14,013 nt of DNA from Actinoallomurus sp048498315 (lineage in GTDB: Bacteria > Actinomycetota > Actinomycetes > Streptosporangiales > Streptosporangiaceae), in NCBI GenBank assembly GCA_048498315.1, contig JBEHYF010000143.1, positions 1 to 14,013 of the forward strand. The letters run 5' to 3'. The position numbers and the translations under genes were made by a program. Below are positions 13,305-14,013 of the stretch, piece by piece. Below the pieces are notes generated by a model. That model did not search any database and was not told the origin of the DNA. It worked only from the letters and a program-made list of their open reading frames with translations. How positions within the stretch are numbered: the stretch's first letter is position 1; the number at the start of each line of letters is the position of its first letter.

Positions 13305-13496
13305 CGGTCATCCTTCAGGCGTCAGTCCCGCATCGCGGGTGTTCTCGGTGAGGACTTCGCTCTCCCATCGGGTGTCCCCCTGGCTCTGTGACGCGTAACT
13401 GCCAAAACTCCTAAGAACATTCCGGCCCCCGGTAGGTCTCCCGCCCTGGCACCCCACCCTGATACCCGCTGTGACCTGCGCGGAAGCGGGATGACC

Positions 13497-13502
13497 TAGG
13501 GT
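13497..13502 (+). promoter_or_regulatory. Candidate -10 element of the TIGR02611 gene
   Basis: TAGGGT is followed by 7 nt and then ATG 13510, with no Shine-Dalgarno in between, suggesting a leaderless mRNA. GTGACC at 13471-13476 is -35-like but 20 bp away, which is longer than usual. The 205-bp gap to ssgB must also hold the ssgB promoter. Confidence 0.45.
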
Positions 13503-13509
13503 CGTTCGC

Positions 13510-13878
13510 ATGAGGCAGGCCTTGACCGAGTGGCGCGAGCGCCTACGCCGGCGCCCGTGGCTCAACAACGTCTGGCGGATCGCCGTGTTCACCGTGGGCG
13601 TCATCGTCCTGCTCGCGGGCATCGCCATGCTGGTCCTGCCGGGCCCCGGCTGGGCGGCGATCTTCATCGGCTTCGCCATCCTCGCGACCGAGTTCGCCTG
13701 GGCGCAGAACGCTCTGCACTCGGCCAAGGAGAAGGCGAGCAAAGCCAAAGAGAAGGCATTCGACCCCCGGGTACGGCGGCGGAACCAGATCCTGGCCGTC
13801 TGCGCCGGTGTCATCGTCGCCGCCGCGATCGTGGCCTACCTCACGATCTTCGGCCTGAACCCGCCGTGGCAGGTGTGA
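13510..13878 (+). CDS. TIGR02611/PGPGW family small membrane protein
   Basis: The 122-aa product is a small integral membrane protein of unknown function. A basic N-terminus (RERLRRRPW) precedes a hydrophobic pair of helices at about 24-65 split by the hallmark LPGPGWAAIFIG turn. A Lys/Ala-rich charged stretch (SAKEKASKAKEKAFDP, about 73-88) follows, and a last helix lies at about 95-117 (ILAVCAGVIVAAAIVAYLTIF). Length and motif match the PGPGW family. The gene lies between ssgB and a tRNA-Val, as I recall for Streptomyces, so the neighbourhood seems ancient. No interaction with SsgB is shown by the sequence. Confidence 0.9.
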   Translation: MRQALTEWRERLRRRPWLNNVWRIAVFTVGVIVLLAGIAMLVLPGPGWAAIFIGFAILATEFAWAQNALHSAKEKASKAKEKAFDPRVRRRNQILAVCAGVIVAAAIVAYLTIFGLNPPWQV

Positions 13879-13910
13879 TCGCCGATGCGCGAGAAGGCCC
13901 GCGGATGCGC

Positions 13911-13916
13911 TAGTCT
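13911..13916 (+). promoter_or_regulatory. Candidate -10 element of tRNA-Val(CAC)
   Basis: TAGTCT ends 24 nt before the tRNA 5' end. No good -35 is present at 16-18 bp upstream, so support is limited to this hexamer and its position. Confidence 0.35.
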
Positions 13917-13940
13917 TGGCGAGGCGCGGACATCCGCCCG

Positions 13941-14012
13941 GGGCGATTAGCTCAGTGGGAGAGCGCTTCGTTCACACCGAAGAGGTCACTGGTTCGAACC
14001 CAGTATCGCCCA
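13941..14012 (+). tRNA. tRNA-Val (anticodon CAC)
   Basis: The acceptor is GGGCGAT/ATCGCCC with discriminator A, the anticodon stem CTTCG/CGAAG holds loop TTCACAC (anticodon CAC, valine), and the T arm is ACTGG-TTCGAAC-CCAGT. The gene is complete up to the discriminator; the window ends one base later, so an encoded CCA cannot be judged. It decodes GUG and differs from tRNA-Val(GAC) at seven positions, mostly in the anticodon stem and T loop. Confidence 0.95.
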
Positions 14013-14013
14013 C

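Noticed and set aside
1..14013. CRISPR array, insertion sequence or rRNA genes
   Set aside because: No regularly spaced repeats of suitable length, no transposase and no rRNA-like sequence seen; the only mobile-element gene is the integrase.

Overview
The window is high-GC DNA, with strongly GC-biased third codon positions in the main genes. It looks like a sporulating actinomycete chromosome. An SsgB-like sporulation protein, a PGPGW/TIGR02611 membrane protein and several apparently leaderless promoters (TANNNT 5-7 nt before ATG) all point to Actinobacteria. My best guess is a Streptosporangiales-type organism (Actinomadura or Thermomonospora relatives); this is inference, not a database result. 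There is no CRISPR array and no insertion sequence, but the left edge carries the integrase end of an apparently integrated element.

Layout. (1) 1-1170: 3' part of a tyrosine recombinase gene with all catalytic residues, then a 220-bp stretch rich in the word TGCTCCCGAT in both orientations, ending at a tRNA terminator. (2) 1138-1513: minus-strand tRNA operon Gly(GCC)-Cys(GCA)-Val(GAC) with promoter and rho-independent terminator. The integrase reads toward the 3' end of tRNA-Val, the usual arrangement of an integrative element sitting in a tRNA gene; the rest of the element would lie left of the window. (3) 1738-2457: an ArsR/winged-helix regulator with an upstream palindrome. (4) 2727-9394: an operon of possible leader peptide, secreted beta-propeller/FN3 protein, MoxR AAA+ ATPase, DUF58 protein, possible 50-aa ORF, and a TgpA-like membrane protein. 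Several junctions overlap, implying translational coupling. (5) 9807-11567, convergent: a transmembrane Ser/Thr kinase whose outer domain looks FN3-like. (6) 11951-12802: class IV PLP enzyme, probably 4-amino-4-deoxychorismate lyase (PabC, folate synthesis). (7) 12885-13304, convergent: ssgB-like gene. (8) 13510-13878: TIGR02611/PGPGW protein. (9) 13941-14012: tRNA-Val(CAC).

The most interesting part is region 4-5. MoxR, DUF58 and TgpA genes form a widespread but poorly understood envelope module. Here the transglutaminase-like domain appears to have lost all three catalytic residues (Cys to Ser477, His to Leu519, Asp to Phe535). The operon starts with a large exported FN3 protein, and the adjacent kinase carries a cysteine-containing FN3-like ectodomain. 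A plausible reading is a kinase-sensed, ATPase-driven system for assembling or displaying the propeller/FN3 protein at the cell surface, using the TgpA homologue as a binding scaffold rather than an enzyme. That is a hypothesis; the gene order and residues are what the sequence shows.
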